From Pohlia nutans (taxonomy: Eukaryota; Streptophyta; Bryopsida; Bryales; Mniaceae), in assembly GCA_022496805.1 (NCBI GenBank), contig CM040088.1:17019001-17083000 (forward strand): 64,000 nucleotides of DNA, given 5' to 3'. The position numbers and the translations under genes were made by a program. The notes beneath the pieces are model-generated. The model saw nothing but the letters and a program-made list of their open reading frames with translations, was not told the origin of the DNA and made no database searches. This document shows positions 9,624 to 18,959 of this stretch, piece after piece (positions within the stretch are counted from its first letter, which is position 1; each line of letters opens with the position of its first letter).

Positions 9624-12600
9624 TCAGTAATCTATTGGGAGTGGTTGATTATTTTCTATTTTTCTTTTATGTAGAATAATTGATCCGGCATGATGTATAG
9701 CAATGGTGTTTATTTCTTTGAATGTGTGTTTAATGGCGGTTTCTGGTAGTTTAAATTTTGTTTCGAGGAGTTTCATTGATGGGATATGTGTTGTGCCTCT
9801 AGCTCCTGCCGTGATGACTATGAGTGGGTCAACTTTCCATCCTAAATTAATAATATTATTAATAAGTGGTTGGTATTTTTGATTTTTGATATCTATTGTT
9901 GTTTGTGGGAATCTGTCATTACAATATGTAAATTCAATAAATTGAATTGTGAGGTTGTCTGATGGATGTGATGGTGGGTCATTCTTGTATGGGAGTTCTT
10001 TTACACAAAGGATGTCTGGTTTAAATCTAGCGTTGCAATGGCATCTTTGTTGTTGACATGTACATGGTAGTAGCCATGGGGGTACTGTATTTTCTTGGGG
10101 GTTATTGTTGAATGTTCCTGCGTTCATGAGGGTGTAACATCTAGATTTTTGTGATGAGAGGATTAGTTTCCTTAGTTCCCAAACTGCTTTGTTGTGTCTT
10201 TTGACTCTAATGGCGTGAATGTGGTGATGACTACATTTTAGAAGTGCATGTAGCCATGTGTCTGCATCTGCAGAGTTGCAGATAGAACATGTTATTGAGG
10301 GGAATCTTTCTCTTCCAAAAAATAGTTGTTTTCTAGCATTACCCATGTATTGGCCGGTACGGAGTTTTAATATGATTGTTTTTTGTGAGTCAGTGATTGT
10401 TGGATTAGACCAAAATGTGTTGGATAGTTCGTTATCGATGTTTGGGTTCATGGTCCATTTGCTAATGTTTGGAAATTCGATTGCCATTTCTTCAAGGTTA
10501 TTTTCTTGGTCGTATTTAGTTAGGTATGTTTGGAGACATCTGACGGGGCCTTTATCTGGCCGTTTTATAGGTCCTGGCCATATATCTTTTTGAAAATAAA
10601 ATGGTGTAGTATGTGCAAGTTCATATGAACTTGTGGCTCTGAAGTATTCTTTTCTGGCTCCCATTTTTGCAAGTTTATCCGCTTGTTCGTTGCCTTTGAT
10701 GTTTATATGTGCTTTGACTTTGTGGAATGTGGTGGGTTGAGTACGAGTTTTTAACATTTCTACCATGCTTGTTAGTATGGTTTTATCCGCGTGATTGTTG
10801 TGTGTGGTTGGATGTTTGATGTGTGTGTTTAGATTGTATAGGCAGTTGAGGCAGTCTGTAAATATATGTGCCGGTTCGTCTGGGTATTTAGTAGTGATCA
10901 ATCTAAGTGTTCTATGGATAGCCATTAGTTCAGCTCTAAAACATGTTTGTAGGCCTGGTAGTCTTGCTGATATTTGCATGTCAGCTTTTGTAGGGTTGTA
11001 TATCCCGTACCCGGCTTTTTCTTTTTTCCAATGTCCATCGGGAGCTTGTTCAGGGGGAAAGAAGGATCCATCGGTATAGTAGCTATGTTGCGGTTGGAAT
11101 TTAGGTGTGGTGTTTGTCACAAAGTTTGGTAGCGGTGGCGTATTTAAAATGGTTGGGTTGATGGAAGGTGGGTATATGAGTTTATTCCATTTTTTATTTT
11201 TATTGACCGGTATGTTGTGGGGGGTATTTGGAGCAATTTGTATGTGATATTGTGGAATTTGTAAGCTTTCAATTGCTGCTTTAATTGTATTTAATTGGTG
11301 TGGTGTACCAATGTTGTGATCTTGATGATGAATGCATAGGACGCGGATTGCAAGGGGTTCTGTCTTTGGTTTATGGAGTTCTTGTGGGGTTGTTGGTTCT
11401 ACATATGTGATGGAATCTGCGGCGAAGTGGGCAATTATATGGGTGTCTGGGAAGGGCCCTGTGTGTGGGGAATTTTTTTTGTACCAATCTGTATCTGGTA
11501 TTACTAGTATAGTGATGGTATTTGGGTCGGTTTTGGCTGCCAGTCGTGCCCAGTGAATTGCTTGTTGGGCTGTTTCTTCATTATGTGGGTGGGCGTAGCC
11601 TATGCCTTTCCATTTGTATGAAAAGGCGGTACCGAGTGATCCAAAGACTTTATCTCTTGCAAAGGGAGAGTAGAATTCTGAAATTTGTGTGGAACATGTT
11701 ATTGGTGATGAGAAGTAAGAGTGGGAGATATCAAAGGAGGTAGTAATGGAGTCAAGAATGCTTGTTGGTAGGGTGTGTTGTGCTGCTTTTAGTGGGTCTT
11801 TTTTGGGGATTTTATGGTTGTATCTTTGATAGAGCCATATTACTTCTTTTTCAAATGATTGTGTTTGTGGTACTAGGCCATGTGAGCTATAAATTGCTTT
11901 ATTATATTGTTGCCATAACCATTTTAGTCTCGTGGTTGATATAGTGATAAGGTGTCTACCGATATTTTCATATAGGTGGGTTTGTTCATTATTTATTTGT
12001 ATGGTATCGTAATTGCAAATAATGTCTTTCTCCGGGTTGCATTCTTGTATGTGTATATGTGTGAGCGGGGTGGATGTGGGTGGCGGGATGAATCTCGCAT
12101 CTCTGCTTTGTTCAGGATTGAATTGTGTGTTAATAAATTTTTGGTAGTGGTTGTGTTGTAATTTTGTGTAGTATTCTGTTAGTAGTTTGATGTTGTGTGT
12201 TATGATTGTTGGGTGGTTGAAGGGGAAGATTTCTCTTTGTGGCAACCATTTGTTGTATGTGATGTTGTTTTGGAGAGTCCATTGACATAGGTATGTGTTA
12301 TATTTTTTTGTTATTTTGTATTTATCTTTTGTGGTTTTTGTTTTATGGTCTAGTATTATGTTGATGGGATGTCTTAGTGGATTGTTTTTGACGTTGGGGG
12401 GTGGGTTTGGGTGGAGGTGTTGATGTGGGGCTGGGGGTTGAGGTGGGGTTTCTGGTGCTCTAGGTAGTAAATTTTGATTGTATGTGATGTATCTCGGTTT
12501 TAGCATCCGGGCGGGAGGGTGTCGTGCACATGGATTTGGACAATTTGGTATGCAGCTTGGGTAGCAAAATAATTTTTCAGCTATTTGAAGTACACTTCTC

Positions 12601-15600
12601 TCTAGTTTGGTTGGTGTTTTGTAGTATGTTTTGAAGTTTTCTGGCGTCATAAGGGTTGTTCCGTTGGGAAGGGTGATGTGTTTTATTTCGTATATGTTAT
12701 GGATTAGTAATTTGTGTAAAAGTTTGAGTGAACGATCGGGGTCGAGAAGTGGAAGTTCAATTGTGGATTGTGCTCGCCATTCTCGTTCCAATTCTGTCAT
12801 ATGTAGTAGGAAATTTTCATTTGTACTTTTGAGGTGAATTCCTCCAGCATTTTTTAGTAGAAATAATGTTTGTATGGTTGGTGAATTAATACAATCATAT
12901 TGTGTTATTCTTGAGATTTCTTCCGCGCCTCCAAATTTTGCTAATATGTGCTGTATAAGACCTTTGTATATTATACCTAGTCTCCCTTGGTCGTTAAGTG
13001 CATTTCGAAGTTGTTCACCAATGCATCGTAAGTATGCATTTTTTAGTGAGAAGGCTTCAAGACCAAAGAGTTCGTGAGGTAATTGGGTTATTATGTTTGC
13101 TGTGCATTTTGGTAGTCCGCATATTGTTTTTTGGATACCTATAATTTTTTTGTCTAGTTTTTTAATGGTTGGTAGTGAATATGGAACTGCATAAAAACTG
13201 TATGCAATGCCTGCTCTAATGACGGTGTCAACCATGCTGATTTTTTGTTTAATTGTTGCAGGGCAATTGGTTAGTTGTTTACATTGGTCTATTATTTTGT
13301 TTGTGGTGATGTGCGTTTGGAGTTTCCATTTTAGTGAGGGTACTAGTTGGATGCCCAAGTATACATATGGTTCGTTTTGGTGTAGAACTGGTATTGGCTG
13401 ATTTCTATAAGATATGTTGTGGTTTTGTATTAGGGTTTTAAAATTTTCAGGATTTAGTTTGGATTTGTTGGGACATCCAGTGATGGCACATTTTTGTACC
13501 CCTAGATCCATTCCAGCCCATTCACAGAATTTATCTAGTTTGTTTAATTGTGTTTGTAGTGACTGGAGATTATTTGTTATAGCTGCTAGGTCGTCTGCGT
13601 ATGCTGCAGAGCTAATGGTAAATTTCGATGTACCAAATGTGTACCCGTTATTTCCTCTTTGTAGCCATCTGAGTAGTGGTTCAAGGAATATCAGAAATAA
13701 GTATGGGCTTAGTGTATCTCCTTGGATGGTGCCTCTTTGAATGGGTATTGGTTTTGTTTTGCCGAAGTATTCTCCGGTGAATATAGTGGTAGAGTGTGAG
13801 TAGATATTTCCGATTAGTGTTACTGCATCTGTTGGATATCCAAGGTCTTTCATTATAGCTAATAGTCTAGCGTGGTCAAGGGAGCCAAATGCATTTTTGA
13901 AATCTATGTAAAGAAGGTATATGTTTTGGTTTGTAAATCTGGCGTTTTCTAAGGCTGCTATAAGTAGTTGTAGCTGTCTAGATGTACTTCTTTCTGCTCT
14001 AAATCCTTCTTGGCTGTCGTGTAGTATTTGAAACTTTTCACCATATGCTGATAATATTAGTGTTAGTGTGCTAGTAAATAGTTTGTAAATTGTGTTTGCA
14101 AGTGCTATAGGTCTGTGGTTTGGTAGTAGTGATGGGTCTCCTTTTTTGTACAAAAGTATGGTTAAACTTGTTTTCCATGATGCTGGGATTTTCTTTTGTT
14201 TATAACAATGGGTGAAAAATAAGAATAGAAGTTTGTGAAAGCTATCAGGCATATTTTTTAATATTGAGTTTGGAATTTTATCCGGGCCTGGTGTTTTATT
14301 ATTGGATAGGTGTTTTAAACATAAGTCGTATGTTTCTTGGTCGAAGTATTTATGTAGTGATGTGTGAGGGTCTCCTCTTTTATCTATTATAAATCCCTCT
14401 AGGTCATGCCATGGGTATTGTTTGACTCCATATGTGCAATTAGATGGGTGCTCCGGTTGGTAGTAACATGTTGGGACTGTAGGTCTATTACTAATTGATT
14501 GTTGAATATAAATTTCATTTGCTATGTCGTCTGGGCTAGTTAGTATGTTGTTGTTTCTATCCATAATGCAATCTAATGGTGGTGTTTCATGGTTTTTGAA
14601 GACTTTTTTATTTATCTTCTTGGGGCTTTTTTCATATAGTTGTCTGTATTTTGTGATAGCTTTTTTAATGCATTCTTGTGTGTACTTTGTGGTAATTTTA
14701 CGTGCTTGCTTGTTTGCGTTTTTACCTAGTTCTGCTAAAGTTTTAATCCATTCTTGTGGATTTGATTCTGGGTTAGGAGGTGGTGGTATGATAATATGGC
14801 TATGGTTTTTTAATTCTTCTATTATTGGGTGGTTGTGCCAGTCTGGTGTGGTTTTTGTTATGTGTATTGCTTTTCTGATTAAGTGGTAGGTGGATAGGTG
14901 TTTTTTCCATTTTTTTTGGAGTTTTCTTGGCAAAAAACCTCCTTGTTGAGCTGTGCGGTGTGTTAGTGAAGGTAGGGGTGAGGCACTACATGTTTCTTGA
15001 ATTTTTTCTGATATTTGTTGTATTAAGTGGTCTAATTTTGTACAAGATGTTTGCCATTGGTTGTCTGTTAGTTGTTCATTCATCAATATTGTAGTGAGTT
15101 CGTTTATTTGAAGTGAGTTTTCTTCGAAAAATAATGTTTTGAATTTTTCAATGTTATCTTGTGGGATGGGGTTTAGAATCCTTGGTGGTTTATTTGCTTT
15201 TGGTTGAGTGGGGCGAGCTAGAAGTGTGTTTGGTGGTATTTGTAAGGTGACTGGTGAATGGTCTGAGTTGAGGTTGTAGTCATGATTTGTGGTTGAGGTA
15301 TATAATGTATTATTGGGAGTTTTAATGTAGTATCCATCTATTAAACTTGTTTGAGTGTAATTTTGTCCACCTTGTCTGGTGAATGTGCTATTAGTTGGTA
15401 TGTAGGTTAAATCTAGAGTGTCTGTGAATGTACGCCATTCTATGTCTTCTATTTGTGGGGGTGTTATGTTGAATTCATTTTGTCTGCCGATAAGGGCTAT
15501 GTCTCTGTTAAAATCGCCACATAATATGTATGTGTGGTTTGGGTGTGCTATAATTTGTTGTTCTATTTGTTGTTGTATTATTGTAATGTATTGAATATCT

Positions 15601-16634
15601 TCTAAGTGGGAGGGCATGTACATATGTAGTATTAGCCATGGTTGAAGTGGTGCATTATTTATTTGTATAATTTGTAAATATGGTGAGATTTCAGCCGGGG
15701 TAGGTATTTTGGTGATGTTTCCCGGGTATGCATATTTGTTATTTATTAGAGTGAGGAGTCCGCCTCTAGCAGGGGTATATGGCATTCTTTGTTGCATGCA
15801 TCTTGTTAAGGCGTGTGTGTTGTTGAAGATTAGTTTGTATTGTGGGAATAGGTTTTGTATATATCTTGTTGATTTTGTTGCGGTTAGTTTGGTTTCTTGT
15901 ATTGTGATAATTGCTGGATTTGTTGTGGTGTTCGAGATTAGGTTTTGTAGGCTTGGTAGGGCAGTGTTTAATGATGACGCGTTCCATGTAATAATGTGTG
16001 TGTTGTGGTTTATTGTTTGTGTCTCTTGGATTTGTGGTAATGGTATATTAGGTAGTTGAGGTGGGTGTGAATATTCATCTATAGGATCATTGCATTTGAG
16101 AGATTCTGTTAGTAAATTTACGGGTAGGAATGGGAATTTGTTTGTTAGTGTTTGTAAGCTTGGTGGGTTAGTGTTTTGTTTGATAAAATCATAAAGTTGT
16201 TTATGTATGGTATTGGAGGGGTTAATTAGATTTTGGTTGTTGTTTTTAAATTTGATGTATGGGTGTGAGTTTAAGATGTGTCTTTCGGGGGGGTTTTGAA
16301 GAAGTGCCATTTTCTCAAGAAGTATTGTTGTCCAGTCTGGGTCGGGTATTTGTATTAATTGGTGGTCGCATGATTCCAGTAATGGACTTAGCGTGGTAAT
16401 GAGTGCATATAACATGCGCGGAGGTGAGTGGTGTTGGTTTTCAAGTATGTATTTTGAGAGGTGTGGGTAGTCTGTGGATGCTTCTAGGTGGTTTGGGTGT
16501 GTTGTTTTTAAGCAGGGAGCAAACGTTTTTGCTAAATCTTGGTACTCTGGATGTAGTTTTATTGTGCATGGTATAAAATATGTTTTGTTTCTATTTTTAT
16601 GTGATGTAGGATGTGTTTTAAGTAAGTTTGGCAT
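9624..16634 (-). CDS. LINE ORF2: APE endonuclease, reverse transcriptase, RNase H
   Basis: One intact 2336-residue ORF starts at ATG 16634 and ends in TGA. An APE-type endonuclease spans about residues 210-470 (IITWNASSLN, ITIQETKL, LCGDFNRD, NSDHSPVTLQI). The RT core spans about 690-1150, with GFRAERSTSRQ, DFKNAFGSLDH and the catalytic YADDL near residue 1011. An RNase H follows at about 1850-1980 (YYTDGSFF, FRAELMAIH, IFTDCLN, HINIKGNEQADKLA). A CCHC-like finger (CSICNSADADTWLHALLKC) lies near 2116. The C-terminal domain has RFKPDILCVKELP and FIEFTYCNDRFP. The order EN-RT-RNase H-finger matches non-LTR elements of plants and algae. It reverse-transcribes its own RNA at nicked target sites. 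The absence of stops suggests a recent insertion. Confidence 0.95.
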   Translation of the reverse strand: MPNLLKTHPTSHKNRNKTYFIPCTIKLHPEYQDLAKTFAPCLKTTHPNHLEASTDYPHLSKYILENQHHSPPRMLYALITTLSPLLESCDHQLIQIPDPDWTTILLEKMALLQNPPERHILNSHPYIKFKNNNQNLINPSNTIHKQLYDFIKQNTNPPSLQTLTNKFPFLPVNLLTESLKCNDPIDEYSHPPQLPNIPLPQIQETQTINHNTHIITWNASSLNTALPSLQNLISNTTTNPAIITIQETKLTATKSTRYIQNLFPQYKLIFNNTHALTRCMQQRMPYTPARGGLLTLINNKYAYPGNITKIPTPAEISPYLQIIQINNAPLQPWLILHMYMPSHLEDIQYITIIQQQIEQQIIAHPNHTYILCGDFNRDIALIGRQNEFNITPPQIEDIEWRTFTDTLDLTYIPTNSTFTRQGGQNYTQTSLIDGYYIKTPNNTLYTSTTNHDYNLNSDHSPVTLQIPPNTLLARPTQPKANKPPRILNPIPQDNIEKFKTLFFEENSLQINELTTILMNEQLTDNQWQTSCTKLDHLIQQISEKIQETCSASPLPSLTHRTAQQGGFLPRKLQKKWKKHLSTYHLIRKAIHITKTTPDWHNHPIIEELKNHSHIIIPPPPNPESNPQEWIKTLAELGKNANKQARKITTKYTQECIKKAITKYRQLYEKSPKKINKKVFKNHETPPLDCIMDRNNNILTSPDDIANEIYIQQSISNRPTVPTCYYQPEHPSNCTYGVKQYPWHDLEGFIIDKRGDPHTSLHKYFDQETYDLCLKHLSNNKTPGPDKIPNSILKNMPDSFHKLLFLFFTHCYKQKKIPASWKTSLTILLYKKGDPSLLPNHRPIALANTIYKLFTSTLTLILSAYGEKFQILHDSQEGFRAERSTSRQLQLLIAALENARFTNQNIYLLYIDFKNAFGSLDHARLLAIMKDLGYPTDAVTLIGNIYSHSTTIFTGEYFGKTKPIPIQRGTIQGDTLSPYLFLIFLEPLLRWLQRGNNGYTFGTSKFTISSAAYADDLAAITNNLQSLQTQLNKLDKFCEWAGMDLGVQKCAITGCPNKSKLNPENFKTLIQNHNISYRNQPIPVLHQNEPYVYLGIQLVPSLKWKLQTHITTNKIIDQCKQLTNCPATIKQKISMVDTVIRAGIAYSFYAVPYSLPTIKKLDKKIIGIQKTICGLPKCTANIITQLPHELFGLEAFSLKNAYLRCIGEQLRNALNDQGRLGIIYKGLIQHILAKFGGAEEISRITQYDCINSPTIQTLFLLKNAGGIHLKSTNENFLLHMTELEREWRAQSTIELPLLDPDRSLKLLHKLLIHNIYEIKHITLPNGTTLMTPENFKTYYKTPTKLERSVLQIAEKLFCYPSCIPNCPNPCARHPPARMLKPRYITYNQNLLPRAPETPPQPPAPHQHLHPNPPPNVKNNPLRHPINIILDHKTKTTKDKYKITKKYNTYLCQWTLQNNITYNKWLPQREIFPFNHPTIITHNIKLLTEYYTKLQHNHYQKFINTQFNPEQSRDARFIPPPTSTPLTHIHIQECNPEKDIICNYDTIQINNEQTHLYENIGRHLITISTTRLKWLWQQYNKAIYSSHGLVPQTQSFEKEVIWLYQRYNHKIPKKDPLKAAQHTLPTSILDSITTSFDISHSYFSSPITCSTQISEFYSPFARDKVFGSLGTAFSYKWKGIGYAHPHNEETAQQAIHWARLAAKTDPNTITILVIPDTDWYKKNSPHTGPFPDTHIIAHFAADSITYVEPTTPQELHKPKTEPLAIRVLCIHHQDHNIGTPHQLNTIKAAIESLQIPQYHIQIAPNTPHNIPVNKNKKWNKLIYPPSINPTILNTPPLPNFVTNTTPKFQPQHSYYTDGSFFPPEQAPDGHWKKEKAGYGIYNPTKADMQISARLPGLQTCFRAELMAIHRTLRLITTKYPDEPAHIFTDCLNCLYNLNTHIKHPTTHNNHADKTILTSMVEMLKTRTQPTTFHKVKAHINIKGNEQADKLAKMGARKEYFRATSSYELAHTTPFYFQKDIWPGPIKRPDKGPVRCLQTYLTKYDQENNLEEMAIEFPNISKWTMNPNIDNELSNTFWSNPTITDSQKTIILKLRTGQYMGNARKQLFFGRERFPSITCSICNSADADTWLHALLKCSHHHIHAIRVKRHNKAVWELRKLILSSQKSRCYTLMNAGTFNNNPQENTVPPWLLPCTCQQQRCHCNARFKPDILCVKELPYKNDPPSHPSDNLTIQFIEFTYCNDRFPQTTIDIKNQKYQPLINNIINLGWKVDPLIVITAGARGTTHIPSMKLLETKFKLPETAIKHTFKEINTIAIHHAGSIILHKRKIENNQPLPIDY

Positions 16635-17330
16635 TGGTCCCGGGTTAGTTTCAATGTCACCAGAGAGTAGTAGTAGTAGTAGTTTTGGGATGTGGTACTT
16701 GATGAAGTTTGGTTTGATGTTAGTTTTGTTTTTGTTAGGAAGGTGTTTTTTGTTTTTTCTGAGGGGTTTTGAGGCCTTTTTATTTGTTTTGTTAGTGGTA
16801 TGTTTTATGTGATTGTGGTGAATACGATTTTTGTAATTACGATTGTTATTATTATTATTATTTAGATGGGTATTCGAAGGGGTGTTTTTGTATATCTTTT
16901 TGGGTGTATTAGTTTTGTGAAGTGGTATTGATCTATCTCTTTTTTGGCCGAGGCCGGTAGGCCGAGGCCACTTAGGGTTTATGTTTTGGTGGTTTTTTGG
17001 GTGATTGAATTTTATTTTATGGTATGGATTGATGGATGTCCTTTTTTGTTTAGATGAATTTTTGTTTTGTTTATATGTTTTTGTTTTTTTCTTTATTTTT
17101 ATTTTTATTTTTTTGTTTTTATTTTTGAGGTAGTTTTTGGTGGTGTTTTTTTGTGACGTTTTGTTTTTTATTTTGTGTTTCTTTTTAATATATTTTATAG
17201 CATATATAGATACTATAAATATATGTTTGTTTTTGTGTTTTTTTTTCTTTTTTTTCTTTTTTTTTTATTATTACTTTTTTCTTAGTATATAAATATACTC
17301 GTAGATTTACCGCTGCGTTGTTTGTCCAAA
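16635..17330 (-). other. A-rich inter-ORF spacer of the LINE
   Basis: On the element's coding strand this ~700-base stretch is extremely A-rich (the plus strand shows long T runs such as TTTTTATTTTTATTTTTTTG at 17,090-17,260). It separates ORF1 from ORF2. An A-rich linker could serve re-initiation or internal entry for ORF2; that is inference. Confidence 0.6.
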
Positions 17331-18959
17331 TCAGTTTGACGTGTCCATGTTGCCATCTTCAATGGCTAGAGTGTTGCCACTTTTCTCGTCCAAGGCTTGC
17401 ATAGTACTAGCAAGTTGTCTTCTAAGGATTGTCATTTGCGCTGTGAGGCTTGATGATGACTTCTCCACTGCTTTCTCTGCGATTTGTTGTTGTTCACTGC
17501 GGAGTTCTTTCTTCATGGTAGAGATTTCTTCTCTAATTCCAACTATTTCTTTCATGATGTCATTTTGGGGTGTCTCTTTTGCGGAATTTCCTATTGCTTC
17601 TATGGTGTTTGCTAGGGCAGTGTTCACATCACTGAACCCTAGCCTTGTGAGTTCAGCAGCATTGGGAGGGTTTGCACCATCGAGACTCCTAGGATGTGCA
17701 GTAAACTCTACATGTTTGCCAAGAAGTTTTGCAGACTTCTTGACAAACGTTTTGTACACTGTAGCATTGAGACATTGGATGTTGCATGAGCCTAAGTGTT
17801 TACCATTCTTCTCATCACGCTTGAAGAAGAAGCTCACTGCATTACTTGGTCCCATGTAAGTTTCGATGCTTGCTTCTATTTCTTCAACACTCTTCGTTTT
17901 GTTGAGATTCTTAGCGATAAGGATGAGTGCGTTTTTCCTTGCAATGTCATCCTTTGTGTTTGCACGATCCGCTAGTTTCCCCTCTATGATCTCCTGGTTG
18001 TATGTGATTTTATGTTCTTTCATCTTTTGAGCTTGTTCGGGAGATGCAGCTACTACCCAAGCAAAGAGGTTTTCTTTCTTTTTTTGAACATTTGTTATCT
18101 CATACTCCATCCCTCTTTTGAAACTCTCCACTAGTATTTTCTCATAGAGTTCGTACCATTCCTTGTGCTCTAGTTCTGCACTTGTTACTTTGACTGACAA
18201 GAGGTTGTTCAAAGCAAGAGAGTCGTAAGTTTTACAAATTTTTCCTCTCTTGAACTTCTCATTGTCAAGTTGGAGGATGAATGGTCTTAATCCTTGGAGA
18301 AGGCCCATTCCATCAATTTCGGGGTTTTTCAAGTGCAACTTGATAACCCCGCTCCACTTAGTGGATTTGTGGTAGCACATGATGGCAATGGGTTCCCCAA
18401 TGATATCCCCAAGCATAATGTTCATTTCTTTGAGTCTCTCCTCTACTAATGACATTATAATTTCTTTTTCCCATTCCTTTTCCTCCATCTCGAAGATGAT
18501 GACGATTTGGTAATCAAAGGAGAAACCATACTTATCAACCTCAACATCAGATGGAATCTGTGTGAGGTTGAAGTGTTGGCCATCCTTGCCATCCTCCCGA
18601 GAGTTGGGCCATTCCTCTTGTATGACAAACGGGAAGGAAATTGATGCTGATTGACATTCCTTAGCTTCCTTTTCTCTCATCCCGTTCTTAACAAGCGTTG
18701 CTACAGGTTCATTACTATCCATGGGGTAACCTTTTCCACGATTCGTCCAATTCATAGCTTGGTACCCAAGCCAAAAGGGAGGGCGTTTCAAACCGGGGTT
18801 TGATTTGCCCTTAGCCTTCTTTTGGCTTGAAGCACCTTGAGTAGAAGAAGAATTACGTTTTTGAGTTACAAACATTTCGGTATCCGTGTCATTATCTAAA
18901 GCTGTAAGTTTGTCTTTGTATCTCTGAGATGATGTGGAGCTCGTGGGTCGTTGAGACAT
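17331..18959 (-). CDS. LINE ORF1 protein, coiled coil
   Basis: The likely start is ATG 18959 (MSQRPTSSTSSQRYKDK), giving 542 residues ending in TGA. The N terminus is Ser/Lys-rich and disordered (KRNSSSTQGASSQKKAKGK). The middle has a globular part (PPFWLGYQAMNW, FSFDYQIVIIFEMEEKEW, IAIMCYHKSTKWSG). The last ~90 residues are a heptad-like coiled coil (MKEIVGIREEISTMKKEL, SLTAQMTILRRQLASTMQAL). It precedes ORF2 in the same orientation, as expected for an RNA-binding LINE ORF1. The same frame stays open a further 1115 codons upstream, so the real start could be much earlier. Confidence 0.75.
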   Translation of the reverse strand: MSQRPTSSTSSQRYKDKLTALDNDTDTEMFVTQKRNSSSTQGASSQKKAKGKSNPGLKRPPFWLGYQAMNWTNRGKGYPMDSNEPVATLVKNGMREKEAKECQSASISFPFVIQEEWPNSREDGKDGQHFNLTQIPSDVEVDKYGFSFDYQIVIIFEMEEKEWEKEIIMSLVEERLKEMNIMLGDIIGEPIAIMCYHKSTKWSGVIKLHLKNPEIDGMGLLQGLRPFILQLDNEKFKRGKICKTYDSLALNNLLSVKVTSAELEHKEWYELYEKILVESFKRGMEYEITNVQKKKENLFAWVVAASPEQAQKMKEHKITYNQEIIEGKLADRANTKDDIARKNALILIAKNLNKTKSVEEIEASIETYMGPSNAVSFFFKRDEKNGKHLGSCNIQCLNATVYKTFVKKSAKLLGKHVEFTAHPRSLDGANPPNAAELTRLGFSDVNTALANTIEAIGNSAKETPQNDIMKEIVGIREEISTMKKELRSEQQQIAEKAVEKSSSSLTAQMTILRRQLASTMQALDEKSGNTLAIEDGNMDTSN